DNA from: Mycolicibacter engbaekii
GTDB taxonomy: Bacteria; Actinomycetota; Actinomycetes; Mycobacteriales; Mycobacteriaceae
Direction: 5' to 3'
Assembly: GCF_002101585.1 (NCBI RefSeq)
Contig: NZ_LQOT01000076.1
Span: 222,505 to 286,504 of the forward strand
DNA length: 64,000 bases
In this document: positions 1-8,298 of the stretch, one piece after another
How positions within the stretch are numbered: the first letter of the stretch is position 1
How the letters are laid out: each line of letters begins with the position of its first letter
The notes under the pieces: model-generated
The model's database searches: none
What the model saw: only the letters and a program-made list of their open reading frames with translations
Told to the model about the DNA's origin: nothing
Program-made: the position numbers and the translations under genes

Positions 1-26
1 CTAGGGACCGCCCAGCAGGCACAACC

Positions 27-890
27 GTGGCCAACCATGACACCGGCGTAGACGCCGCGGTTCCGCAACCGAAGCAGTCGCGAGCCGGACGCAACCTTCC
101 GGCGGCCATCGCCGTCGGCGTACTGCTGGCCGGGACACTGGTCTACACGCTGCTGTTCGCCCCGCGTTTCTGGGTGCTGATTCTTGCGGTGGCCGCGCCG
201 GTCGGCACGCACGAGATCACCAGGCGGCTGCGTGAGGCCGGCTACGACGTGCCGTTCATCCCGTTGGCCCTCGGCGGCCAGGCGATGCTGTGGCTGTCAC
301 TGCCGTTCGGGGCCAGGGGAGTGCTGGGCGCTTTCGGCGCCACCGTGGTGATCTGCATGATCTGGCGGCTGGTGCATCGCGGGCTGAACCACACCCCGGT
401 CAACTATCTGCGGGACATGTCGGCGATGATCCTGATCGCCGTCTGGGTGCCGCTGTGCATGAGCTTCGCTGCCCTGCTGGTCTTCCGCGACAACGGACCG
501 GGCCGGGTGCTGTGCCTGCTGTTTCCGGTGGTCTTCTCCGACATCGGCGGGTACGCCGTCGGTGTGCTGTTCGGCAAGCACCCGATGGCGCCGGCGATCA
601 GCCCGAAGAAGTCGTGGGAGGGGCTGGCCGGCTCACTGGTCGCCGGTGTTGCCGCGGCCGTGTTCGCGGTGACGATGTTCCTCGACCGGCCATGGTGGGT
701 GGGCCTACCGCTGGGGCTGCTGCTCGTCTTCACCGGCGTCTTCGGCGACCTCATCGAATCCCAGGTCAAACGGGATCTGGGCATCAAGGACATGGGCCGT
801 CTGCTGCCCGGTCACGGCGGCATCATGGACCGACTCGACGCGCTGTTGCCGGCGGCGGTGGTGACCTGGATCGTCCTAACCGTTCTCTGA
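27..890 (+). CDS. cdsA: Phosphatidate cytidylyltransferase (CDP-diacylglycerol synthase)
   Basis: This integral membrane enzyme makes CDP-diacylglycerol from phosphatidic acid and CTP, the precursor of phosphatidylinositol, PIMs and cardiolipin. The 287-residue protein has about eight hydrophobic segments after a polar N-terminus of about 23 residues. The family signature lies near the C-terminus, including SQVKRDLGIKD and GHGGIMDRLD (residues 262-271), with the conserved Asp residues intact. The GTG start leaves only 26 bases of window upstream. In mycobacteria frr normally precedes cdsA, but nothing of it can be confirmed here. The next gene, rlmN, follows 24 bases later on the same strand. 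Confidence 0.96.
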   Translation: MANHDTGVDAAVPQPKQSRAGRNLPAAIAVGVLLAGTLVYTLLFAPRFWVLILAVAAPVGTHEITRRLREAGYDVPFIPLALGGQAMLWLSLPFGARGVLGAFGATVVICMIWRLVHRGLNHTPVNYLRDMSAMILIAVWVPLCMSFAALLVFRDNGPGRVLCLLFPVVFSDIGGYAVGVLFGKHPMAPAISPKKSWEGLAGSLVAGVAAAVFAVTMFLDRPWWVGLPLGLLLVFTGVFGDLIESQVKRDLGIKDMGRLLPGHGGIMDRLDALLPAAVVTWIVLTVL

Positions 891-914
891 GTCACAGGCA
901 TACTGGAACCGATC

Positions 915-2024
915 ATGACGCCTCAGCTGGTGTTCACCGCACCCAAACGCGCCCTGCCGCCTCGCCACCTGGCTGACCTGGACCCGGCCGGGCGGGCCGC
1001 GGCCGTCGCCGAACTGGGCTTGCCGGCCTTCCGTGCCAACCAACTCGCCCAGCAGTACTACGGCAGACTGCTCGCCGATCCGCAGTTGATGACCGACCTT
1101 CCGGCGGCGGTGCGCTCCGCGGTGGCCGACGCGCTGTTCCCCGCACTGCTGACCGCTGCCAACGAGATCGAATGCGATTCCGGACAGACCCGAAAAACGT
1201 TGTGGCGGGCGCACGATGACACCAAGTTCGAGTCGGTGCTGATGCGCTATCCGCGCCGCAACACCGTGTGCATCTCCTCGCAGGCCGGCTGCGGCATGGC
1301 CTGTCCGTTCTGCGCCACCGGGCAGGCCGGGCTGACCCGTAACCTGTCCACCGCCGAGATTCTCGAGCAGGTGCGGTCGGCGGCGGTGACGCTACGAGAC
1401 AGCGGCGGTGCTTCATCTTCTGGGGCGAGGCTCTCCAACATCGTGTTCATGGGCATGGGGGAGCCGCTGGCCAACTACGCCCGGGTGGTGGCAGCCGTGC
1501 GGCGGATCACCGAGCCGCCGCCGAACGGCTTCGGGATCTCGGCGCGGTCGGTGACGGTGTCCACCGTCGGACTGGCCCCGGCGATCCGCAAGCTCGCCGA
1601 CGAGCGCCTCGGGGTGACGCTCGCGCTGTCGCTGCATACCCCCGACGACGAGCTGCGCGACACGCTGGTGCCGGTCAACAATCGGTGGAAGGTCGCCGAA
1701 GTCCTTGACGCCGCAAGCTATTACGCGGACGTGACCGGCCGGCGGGTGTCGGTGGAATACGCGCTGATCCGCGACGTCAACGACCAGCCCTGGCGGGCCG
1801 ACCTGCTGGGGAAGAAACTGCACAAGGCGCTGGGGCAGCTGGTGCACGTCAACCTGATTCCGCTCAATCCCACGCCGGGCAGCCAATGGGACGCCAGTCC
1901 CAAGCCGGCGGAGCGGGAGTTCGTGCGGCGCGTGCGGGCTCAGGGCGTGGAATGTACGGTCCGCGACACCCGCGGACGGGAGATCGCAGCCGCCTGCGGC
2001 CAGCTGGCGGCCGAGAACGCCTAG
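915..2024 (+). CDS. rlmN: Dual-specificity 23S rRNA/tRNA adenine-C2 methyltransferase RlmN
   Basis: A radical-SAM enzyme that methylates C2 of A2503 in 23S rRNA and of A37 in some tRNAs. The 369-residue protein carries the CxxxCxxC cluster motif as CGMACPFC (Cys126, Cys130, Cys133), the SAM-binding GMGEP motif, and the C-terminal AACGQL segment whose Cys forms the methyl-transfer intermediate in the family. The ATG start lies 24 bases after cdsA and the length is normal. It ends 21 bases before the convergent DUF2631 gene. Confidence 0.97.
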   Translation: MTPQLVFTAPKRALPPRHLADLDPAGRAAAVAELGLPAFRANQLAQQYYGRLLADPQLMTDLPAAVRSAVADALFPALLTAANEIECDSGQTRKTLWRAHDDTKFESVLMRYPRRNTVCISSQAGCGMACPFCATGQAGLTRNLSTAEILEQVRSAAVTLRDSGGASSSGARLSNIVFMGMGEPLANYARVVAAVRRITEPPPNGFGISARSVTVSTVGLAPAIRKLADERLGVTLALSLHTPDDELRDTLVPVNNRWKVAEVLDAASYYADVTGRRVSVEYALIRDVNDQPWRADLLGKKLHKALGQLVHVNLIPLNPTPGSQWDASPKPAEREFVRRVRAQGVECTVRDTRGREIAAACGQLAAENA

Positions 2025-2045
2025 CGGACGCTCAGGCGGGTGCGC

Positions 2046-2300
2046 TCAGCGCAGCCAGCCGCGGTTGCGGCCGATGATGTCGCGCACGACGACGATCAGG
2101 GTCAGCGCGGCGAATCCCAGCAGGAAGTAGTCCTCGACGTGGCCGATGTGGTTTCCGCGCAGCATGAGCAGCAGGAAGCCGACGATGGCGAAACCGACGA
2201 TGTGCCAGGTCCGGTAGTTGATCGCGCTCCAACCCCACGCCGCAGACGGCACCTCGACGGGGTCGACCCCAGTGTGGCGCTCCACCTCGGTACTGGCCAC
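2046..2300 (-). CDS. Small DUF2631 membrane protein
   Basis: An 84-residue protein of unknown function matching the mycobacterial DUF2631 family (Rv2876-like in M. tuberculosis). Two hydrophobic segments are visible, at about residues 32-48 and 57-74, separated by a short charged loop (RGNHIGHVED), with a basic tail (GRNRGWLR). The open frame extends upstream to 2327, but GTG at 2300 is preferred because AAGGAG sits six bases before it. It is convergent with rlmN. No enzymatic motif is seen. Confidence 0.85.
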   Translation of the reverse strand: MASTEVERHTGVDPVEVPSAAWGWSAINYRTWHIVGFAIVGFLLLMLRGNHIGHVEDYFLLGFAALTLIVVVRDIIGRNRGWLR

Positions 2301-2380
2301 TTCGACTCCTTCAGTTCGCCTGTGCAACTACTGCGCGACATTCTGACATACCCCCATTCAGCCGATCTACCGTGGACACC

Positions 2381-3301
2381 ATGGCCGAGCACACCGCACG
2401 CGCCCCGCGGATCTGGGATTTCGCGACTGCACCGCCCCGCATCGCCCCCGGCGTGGCGTCGATGGTGGGCTATCGCGCGTTCGATGTCCCCGACGGCGTC
2501 CACCGCGGAATGCCCTCATCGACGCTGACCTTCATCGTCAGCCTCGACGAGGGGGTGCGCGCGGCCGCATCGCTCGACACCTTGGCCGCCGCACGGCCCG
2601 CTCCGGTATTGCTCGGCGGCCTGCATACCCACGCGGCCCGGGTGGCGCAGACCAGCGGGCAGGCCGGGGTTCAGCTGGCGGTGCATCCGCTGGCGTCTCG
2701 CGCGCTGTTCGGTGTGCCGGCCGCCGAACTGAGCGTCAGCGACTTCGACGGAGCACCGATGCTGGGCCGGCGGGCGTTGCGCCTGCACGAGCAGGTCGCC
2801 GCCGGGCGGTCGTGGCCGGAGGTGTTCGGGGTCGTCTCGGAGTATCTGGCGGAGCAGTATCGCCGGCGGGACGCCGCCGTGCGCCCCGAGCTGATCTTCG
2901 CCTGGCAGCTACTGGCCCGCAGCCGGGGCAGGATGCCGGTGGCCCGGGTTGCGGAGCGCAGCGGAATCAGTCAGCGGCATCTGTCCACCCTGTTCCGCCG
3001 CGAGGTCGGCCACAGTCCCAAGGCGGTGGCCATGCTGATGCGCTTCGAATACGCGACCGCCCGGCTGGCCGAGGAGGCCCGCCGGCACGGCAGTGTCGAC
3101 CTGGCCGGTGTCGCGGCCGCGGCCGGATACGCCGATCAGGCCCATCTGAGCCGCGAGTTCGTTCGGTACGCCGGCGTGTCCCCGGGAGCCTGGCTGGCCG
3201 AAGAGTTCCAAAACATTCAAGACGGCGGCCACCCCCAGCGGTCACAGTGGGGGCATGACACCTTCGAATCCGACCGTCTGGCTGACCCTGCAAGCGCATG
3301 A
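2381..3301 (+). CDS. AraC-family transcriptional regulator
   Basis: A DNA-binding regulator of about 306 residues. The C-terminal third contains the two helix-turn-helix units of the AraC/XylS family, seen as VAERSGISQRHLSTLFRRE and LAGVAAAAGYADQAHLSREF followed by YAGVSPGAW. The N-terminal half has no recognised ligand motif. ATG at 2381 is chosen; a GTG at 2372 is in frame and possible. The 3' end overlaps the downstream VOC gene by 47 bases, so the two are probably co-transcribed and the VOC gene is the first candidate target. In M. tuberculosis the equivalent position holds the mpt70/mpt83/dipZ genes. Confidence 0.9.
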   Translation: MAEHTARAPRIWDFATAPPRIAPGVASMVGYRAFDVPDGVHRGMPSSTLTFIVSLDEGVRAAASLDTLAAARPAPVLLGGLHTHAARVAQTSGQAGVQLAVHPLASRALFGVPAAELSVSDFDGAPMLGRRALRLHEQVAAGRSWPEVFGVVSEYLAEQYRRRDAAVRPELIFAWQLLARSRGRMPVARVAERSGISQRHLSTLFRREVGHSPKAVAMLMRFEYATARLAEEARRHGSVDLAGVAAAAGYADQAHLSREFVRYAGVSPGAWLAEEFQNIQDGGHPQRSQWGHDTFESDRLADPASA

Positions 3302-3650
3302 CGCCGCGAAGCTCATCGACTACTACGTCGAGACCTTCGGCTTCGTCGTCGCGGCCCGCTACGGCGAGACCGGCGATACCGTCGCGCACGCCGAACTGCG
3401 CTGGCCGGAGGGCGTCGGCGCCATCATGCTCGGCAGTCACAAGCCCGGTAACGACTGGTGCCGCGAACCGGGCACCGCGGGCGGCTACGTCGTCACCAGC
3501 GATCCCGACGCGCTGTACCAACGGGTTCTGGAGCACAACGCCGAGGTGGTCATGCCGCTGAGCGACACCGACTACGGCGCGCGCGAGTTCGCGGTTCGCG
3601 ACCCCGAGGGCAACCTCTGGAGCTTCGGCAACTACGCGGGCGCACAATAG
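3255..3650 (+). CDS. VOC (glyoxalase/bleomycin-resistance) family protein
   Basis: A 131-residue single-subunit vicinal oxygen chelate protein, closest by eye to PhnB/glyoxalase-like members. The paired beta-alpha-beta-beta-beta layout is visible, ending in REFAVRDPEGNLWSFG, where the family's metal-ligand Glu and the D-P-x-G-N turn are present. Substrate cannot be told. It begins inside the AraC gene and ends four bases before the GTG of dxr, so it lies in a compact same-strand run although it is probably unrelated in function to dxr. Confidence 0.88.
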   Translation: MTPSNPTVWLTLQAHDAAKLIDYYVETFGFVVAARYGETGDTVAHAELRWPEGVGAIMLGSHKPGNDWCREPGTAGGYVVTSDPDALYQRVLEHNAEVVMPLSDTDYGAREFAVRDPEGNLWSFGNYAGAQ

Positions 3651-3654
3651 GTGG

Positions 3655-4830
3655 GTGAGTACGGGCCGCCGCATCAAAGTTCTGCTGTTGGGCTCCACCG
3701 GCTCGATCGGAACCCAGGCGTTGCAGGTCGTCGCGGCGAACCCGGACCGGTTCGAGATCGTCGGACTGGCAGCCGGCGGCGGTAACCCGGCGCTGCTGGC
3801 AGCGCAGCGGGCCGAGACCGGGGTCGCCAACATCGCCGTCGCCGACCCGCAGATCGGCGAAGCGCTCGACGCCCCCTACCGCGGACCCGAAGCCGTCACC
3901 AGCCTGGTGTATGACACCGAGGCCGATGTGGTGCTCAACGCGCTGGTCGGCGCGCTCGGGTTGCGGCCCACCCTGGCCGCACTCGAGACCGGGGCGCGGC
4001 TGGCGCTGGCCAACAAGGAGTCGCTGATCGCCGGCGGCCCACTGGTGATGCGGGCGGCCGAGCCCGGCCAGATCGTGCCGGTGGACTCCGAGCACTCCGC
4101 GCTGGCGCAGTGTCTTCGGGGCGGCACCCCCGACGAGGTCGCCAAACTGGTGCTCACCGCCTCGGGCGGGCCGTTTCGGGGCTACACCGCCGCCGAGTTG
4201 GAGCACGTGACCCCCGAGCAGGCCGGTGCCCACCCGACGTGGTCGATGGGCCCGATGAATACGTTGAACTCGGCTTCCCTGGTGAACAAGGGTCTCGAGC
4301 TCATCGAGACCCACCTGCTGTTCGGCGTCCCCTACGACTGCATCGACGTGGTGGTGCACCCGCAGTCGATCGTGCATTCCATGGTCACGTTCACCGATGG
4401 GTCGACCATCGCGCAGGCCAGCCCGCCGGACATGCGGCTTCCCATCGCCCTGGCCCTGGGCTGGCCCGCCCGGGTCCCCGGCGCGGCGGCGGCCTGTGAC
4501 TTCTCCACCGCGTCAACTTGGGAGTTCGAACCGCTCGACGACGCCGTCTTCCCCGCGGTGCAGCTGGCCCGTCACGCCGGGCAGACCGGTGGCTGCATGA
4601 CCGCGGTCTACAACGCGGCCAACGAAGAGGCGGCAGAGGCCTTCCTCGCCGGCCGGATCGGCTTCCCGGCGATCGTGGGCACCATCGCCGAGGTTCTGGG
4701 CGCCGCCGACCAGTGGGCCGCGCAACCCGCTACCGTGGATGAGGTACTCGACGCGCAGCGCTGGGCCAGGGAGCGTGCGGCTCGCGCCGTCGAGGCTGTA
4801 GTTACGAGAAAGGTCGGAAGCACTCGATGA
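3655..4830 (+). CDS. dxr: 1-deoxy-D-xylulose 5-phosphate reductoisomerase
   Basis: Second step of the non-mevalonate isoprenoid pathway: it converts DXP to MEP using NADPH and a divalent metal, and is the target of fosmidomycin. The 391-residue protein has the NADPH loop GSTGSIG (residues 13-19), the LANKESLIAGG segment and the substrate/metal region VDSEHSAL, all intact. The GTG start follows the VOC stop by four bases. The stop overlaps the ATG of rip1 (ATGA), which suggests translational coupling. ispG, another step of the same pathway, lies one gene downstream. Confidence 0.97.
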   Translation: MSTGRRIKVLLLGSTGSIGTQALQVVAANPDRFEIVGLAAGGGNPALLAAQRAETGVANIAVADPQIGEALDAPYRGPEAVTSLVYDTEADVVLNALVGALGLRPTLAALETGARLALANKESLIAGGPLVMRAAEPGQIVPVDSEHSALAQCLRGGTPDEVAKLVLTASGGPFRGYTAAELEHVTPEQAGAHPTWSMGPMNTLNSASLVNKGLELIETHLLFGVPYDCIDVVVHPQSIVHSMVTFTDGSTIAQASPPDMRLPIALALGWPARVPGAAAACDFSTASTWEFEPLDDAVFPAVQLARHAGQTGGCMTAVYNAANEEAAEAFLAGRIGFPAIVGTIAEVLGAADQWAAQPATVDEVLDAQRWARERAARAVEAVVTRKVGSTR

Positions 4831-6044
4831 TGTTCGCGGTCGGCATCGCGCTGTTCGCGCTGGCCATCCTGGTTTCGGTGGCTCTGCATGAATGCGGTCA
4901 CATGTGGGTGGCGCGGGCCACTGGCATGAAGGTGCGGCGCTACTTCGTCGGCTTCGGTCCCACGCTGTGGTCGACCCGGCGCGGCGAGACCGAATACGGG
5001 CTCAAGGCGATCCCGGCCGGCGGCTTCTGCGACATCGCCGGGATGACCGCCGTGGAAGAACTGGCGCCTGATGAGACCGACCGCGCCATGTACAAGCAGA
5101 AGACCTGGAAGCGGGTCGCCGTGCTGGCCGCCGGTCCCGGCATGAACTTCGTCATCGGTCTGGCGCTGGTCTACATCATCGCGGTGATCTGGGGCCTGCC
5201 GAACCTGCACGCACCCACCACCGCCGTCATCGGGAAAACGGACTGTGTGGCACCGGAAGTCGTCAAGGGGGAACTGGGTGACTGCGAGGGGCCCGGCCCG
5301 GCGGCACTTGCTGGGATAGAGCCCGGTGACGTGGTGGTCAAGGTCGGCGACACGCCGGTGTCGACATTCGAGGAGATGGCCGCGGCGGTGCGTAAACAGC
5401 ACGGCCGGACCCCGTTCGTCGTCGAGCGCGACGGCGCCGAGCTGACCAAGTACGTCGACGTGGCGCCCACCCAGCGCTGGATCGCCGACGGCCCCGATCG
5501 TGAGGCCGTGCCCAGCACCGTCGGCGCGATCGGTGTCGGGGCCGCTCAGTTCGGGCCGACGCAGTACAACCCGGTCACCGCGGTCCCGGCGACGTTCACC
5601 TTCAGCGGCGACCTGGCGGTGCTGCTGGGCAAGTCGCTGGCCAACATTCCCTCCAAGGTCGGCGCGCTGGTGAACGCCATCGGCCACCCGAGCGGGCCGC
5701 GTGACCCCGAAACCCCGATCAGCGTGGTGGGCGCGTCGATCATCGGCGGCGACACCGTCGATCACGGGCTGTGGGTGGCGTTCTGGTTCTTCCTGGCCCA
5801 GTTGAACTTCATCCTGGGCGTGTTGAACCTGGTGCCGCTGCTGCCGTTCGACGGCGGGCACATCGCGATCGCGTTGTTCGAAAAGCTGCGCAACGTGCTT
5901 CGAGCCGCCCGCGGCAAGGTTGCCGCGGCGCCGGTGAACTATCTCAAGCTGATGCCGGCCACCTACGTAGTCTTGGCGGTGGTGGCCGGTTACATGCTGC
6001 TCACCGTGACCGCCGACTTGGTCAACCCGATCAGGCTGTTTTGA
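4827..6044 (+). CDS. rip1: Site-2 zinc metalloprotease (RIP1/RseP family)
   Basis: An intramembrane protease that, in mycobacteria, cleaves anti-sigma factors and other membrane substrates and affects envelope lipid composition. The 405-residue protein has the zinc motif HECGH (residues 21-25) in the first transmembrane segment, a central PDZ domain around residues 150-210, and the second zinc/active-site motif NLVPLLPFDGG near the C-terminus in another membrane segment. The length matches the M. tuberculosis Rv2869c product. Its ATG overlaps the dxr stop, and ispG follows after 13 bases. Confidence 0.96.
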   Translation: MMFAVGIALFALAILVSVALHECGHMWVARATGMKVRRYFVGFGPTLWSTRRGETEYGLKAIPAGGFCDIAGMTAVEELAPDETDRAMYKQKTWKRVAVLAAGPGMNFVIGLALVYIIAVIWGLPNLHAPTTAVIGKTDCVAPEVVKGELGDCEGPGPAALAGIEPGDVVVKVGDTPVSTFEEMAAAVRKQHGRTPFVVERDGAELTKYVDVAPTQRWIADGPDREAVPSTVGAIGVGAAQFGPTQYNPVTAVPATFTFSGDLAVLLGKSLANIPSKVGALVNAIGHPSGPRDPETPISVVGASIIGGDTVDHGLWVAFWFFLAQLNFILGVLNLVPLLPFDGGHIAIALFEKLRNVLRAARGKVAAAPVNYLKLMPATYVVLAVVAGYMLLTVTADLVNPIRLF

Positions 6045-6057
6045 CAGGAGAGCTCAC

Positions 6058-7209
6058 ATGAGCGTCGGCCTCGGAATGCCGGCCGCCCCTGCGCCCACAC
6101 TGGCCCCGCGGCGCAAGACCCGCCAGCTGATGGTGGGTGGAGTCGGGGTGGGCAGCGACCATCCGATCGCGGTGCAGTCGATGTGCACCACCAAGACCCA
6201 CGACGTCAATGCGACGTTGCAGCAGATCGCGGAGTTGACCGCTTCGGGTTGCGACATCGTCCGGGTCGCCTGCCCGCGGCAGGAGGACGCCGACGCGCTG
6301 GCCGAGATCGCCCGGCATAGCCAGATCCCGGTGATCGCCGACATCCACTTCCAGCCCAAGTACATCTTTGCCGCCATCGACGCCGGCTGCGCCGCGGTCC
6401 GGGTGAACCCGGGCAACATCAAGGAGTTCGACGGCCGGGTCGGCGAGGTGGCCAAGGCGGCAGGTGCCGCCGGCATCCCGATCCGGATCGGCGTCAACGC
6501 CGGATCGCTGGACCAGCGTTTCCTGGCCAAGTACGGCAAGGCGACCCCGGAAGCGCTGGTGGAGTCCGCCCTGTGGGAAGCGTCGCTGTTCGAGGAACAC
6601 GGCTTCGGCGACATCAAGATCAGCGTCAAGCACAACGACCCGGTCGTGATGGTGGCCGCCTACCAGCTGCTGGCCGAGCAGTGCGACTACCCGCTGCACC
6701 TGGGCGTCACCGAGGCCGGCCCGGCGTTCCAGGGCACCATCAAGTCCGCGGTGGCCTTCGGTGCGTTGTTGTCGCGCGGGATCGGCGACACCATCCGGGT
6801 TTCGTTGTCGGCACCTCCGGTGGAGGAGGTCAAAGTGGGCAACCAGATCCTGGAATCGCTCAACCTGCGGCCCCGGGGTCTGGAGATCGTGTCGTGTCCC
6901 TCGTGCGGGCGGGCGCAGGTCGACGTCTACCGCTTGGCCAACGAGGTCACCGCCGGGCTCGAGGGCATCGACGTCCCGCTGCGGGTGGCGGTGATGGGCT
7001 GCGTGGTCAACGGGCCGGGTGAGGCCCGCGAGGCGGATCTGGGTGTGGCGTCCGGCAACGGCAAGGGCCAGATCTTCGTCAAGGGCGAGGTGATCAAGAC
7101 CGTGCCTGAGGCACAGATCGTCGAGACGCTGATCGAGGAGGCCATGCGCCTGGCGGCGGAGATGGGTGAGGGATCTTCGGGCGGTTCGCCCACCGTCGCC
7201 GTAAGCTGA
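6058..7209 (+). CDS. ispG: 4-hydroxy-3-methylbut-2-enyl diphosphate synthase (flavodoxin)
   Basis: A [4Fe-4S] enzyme of the MEP isoprenoid pathway converting MEcPP to HMBPP. The 383-residue protein has the N-terminal TIM-barrel (QSMCTTKTHD, ADIHFQPKY, RVNPGN) and the C-terminal cluster-binding region with SCPSCG (Cys280, Cys283) and MGCVVNGPGE (Cys315), plus the conserved Glu after the Gly-Pro-Gly. An AGGAG ribosome site lies just upstream (GACAGGAGAGCTCAC-ATG). It is co-directional with dxr, completing a dxr-rip1-ispG run conserved across mycobacteria. Confidence 0.97.
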   Translation: MSVGLGMPAAPAPTLAPRRKTRQLMVGGVGVGSDHPIAVQSMCTTKTHDVNATLQQIAELTASGCDIVRVACPRQEDADALAEIARHSQIPVIADIHFQPKYIFAAIDAGCAAVRVNPGNIKEFDGRVGEVAKAAGAAGIPIRIGVNAGSLDQRFLAKYGKATPEALVESALWEASLFEEHGFGDIKISVKHNDPVVMVAAYQLLAEQCDYPLHLGVTEAGPAFQGTIKSAVAFGALLSRGIGDTIRVSLSAPPVEEVKVGNQILESLNLRPRGLEIVSCPSCGRAQVDVYRLANEVTAGLEGIDVPLRVAVMGCVVNGPGEAREADLGVASGNGKGQIFVKGEVIKTVPEAQIVETLIEEAMRLAAEMGEGSSGGSPTVAVS

Positions 7210-7254
7210 TCACAGCCGATTAGCCGGCCGTTGAGTACGCCAGAAAGAGTCACC

Positions 7255-8106
7255 ATGTCGGCTCCACCCGATTTCCGTCTCGCCCAGCGGCGGGTGTCCG
7301 TGGTGAGCGATGCGGCAGCGGTCTGGCAGGTGCTGGCCGAGGATCCGGTCGGCTCCTGCATGGTCGCCGCCCGGGTGGCCGACCACGGTGTCGATCCGCG
7401 GTTGATCGGCGGCGAGCTGTGGACGCGCGGCGGTGTGGGCGAATCCCTGTGCTACGCCGGGGCCAACCTGATTCCGCTGCGGGGAACGCCCGCCGATCTC
7501 ACCGCTTTTGCCGACAAGGCGGCGAGTGCGATCCGGCGCTGCTCGTCGTTGGTCGGCCGCGCCGAGCTGGTGCTGCCGATGTGGCAGCGGCTCGCCGAAT
7601 CCTGGGGCCCCGCGCGCGATGTGCGCGAAAGTCAACCGCTGATGGCGCTGCAGAGCATGCCGGCGTGCCCGATGGACCCGGAAGTGCGCCAGGTGCGTCC
7701 CGACGAGCTCGACGCCTACCTGGTGGCGGCGGTCGACATGTTCATCGGCGAGGTGGGCGTGGATCCGCGCGCCGGCGATGGAGGCCGCGCCTACCGGCGG
7801 CGGGTGGCCAACCTGATCGCGGCCGGGCGGGCCTGGGCGCGCTTCGAGCACGGCGAGGTGGTGTTCAAAGCCGAGGTGGGCTCGCAGTCGCCGACGGTGG
7901 CGCAGATCCAGGGTGTCTGGGTGCACCCCGACCGGCGCGGGTGTGGGCTGGGGACCGGCGGCACCGCCATGCTGGCCGGGGTGATCGTCGGTACCGGACG
8001 GATCGCGAGCCTGTACGTCAACGACTTCAACGAGGTGGCCCGGTCCACTTATGAGCGGGTGGGTTTCGCTCAGGTCGGCACCTTCGCGACCGTGTTGCTC
8101 GACTGA
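7255..8106 (+). CDS. GNAT-family N-acetyltransferase with N-terminal DUF4081-type domain
   Basis: A 283-residue protein corresponding to Rv2867c. The N-terminal half matches the DUF4081-type domain that precedes GNAT domains in actinobacteria. The C-terminal half shows the acetyl-CoA-binding strand and loop QGVWVHPDRRGCGLGTGG (R/Q-x-x-G-x-G/A pattern) and a late YVNDFNEVARSTYERVGF segment typical of GNATs. ATG at 7255 is preferred over a TTG at 7231 because AGAAAGAG lies at the right distance. The substrate is unknown. It sits 45 bases after ispG and could be transcribed with it. Confidence 0.88.
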   Translation: MSAPPDFRLAQRRVSVVSDAAAVWQVLAEDPVGSCMVAARVADHGVDPRLIGGELWTRGGVGESLCYAGANLIPLRGTPADLTAFADKAASAIRRCSSLVGRAELVLPMWQRLAESWGPARDVRESQPLMALQSMPACPMDPEVRQVRPDELDAYLVAAVDMFIGEVGVDPRAGDGGRAYRRRVANLIAAGRAWARFEHGEVVFKAEVGSQSPTVAQIQGVWVHPDRRGCGLGTGGTAMLAGVIVGTGRIASLYVNDFNEVARSTYERVGFAQVGTFATVLLD

Positions 8107-8136
8107 GTGCCCCGGCGGCGGTAGCCCGACGCCGAG

Positions 8137-8184
8137 CGTGCACTGAGCGCGAAAAGATTCGAGGTTTTTCGCGCTGAGTACACG
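8137..8184. repeat. Imperfect palindrome with a perfect 10-bp core
   Basis: The arms AGCGCGAAAA (8146-8155) and TTTTCGCGCT (8166-8175) are exact reverse complements around a 10-base spacer. Symmetry extends outward to 8137-8155 / 8166-8184 with two mismatches. It lies alone in the 192-base gap between the GNAT gene and the penicillin-binding lipoprotein gene. It could act as a transcription terminator for the ispG run, though there is no T-tract after it, or be a copy of a dispersed intergenic element. Confidence 0.7.
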
Positions 8185-8298
8185 TTCGTGAGCACCCCGC
8201 TGTCGACCGATCCCGATAGCCGCCGATCGGCGACTGAGCGATCCGATCTCGGTGCGCCTCCGTGGGGCGACCGTTTCTATTTCGTAACATCAGCCCCA

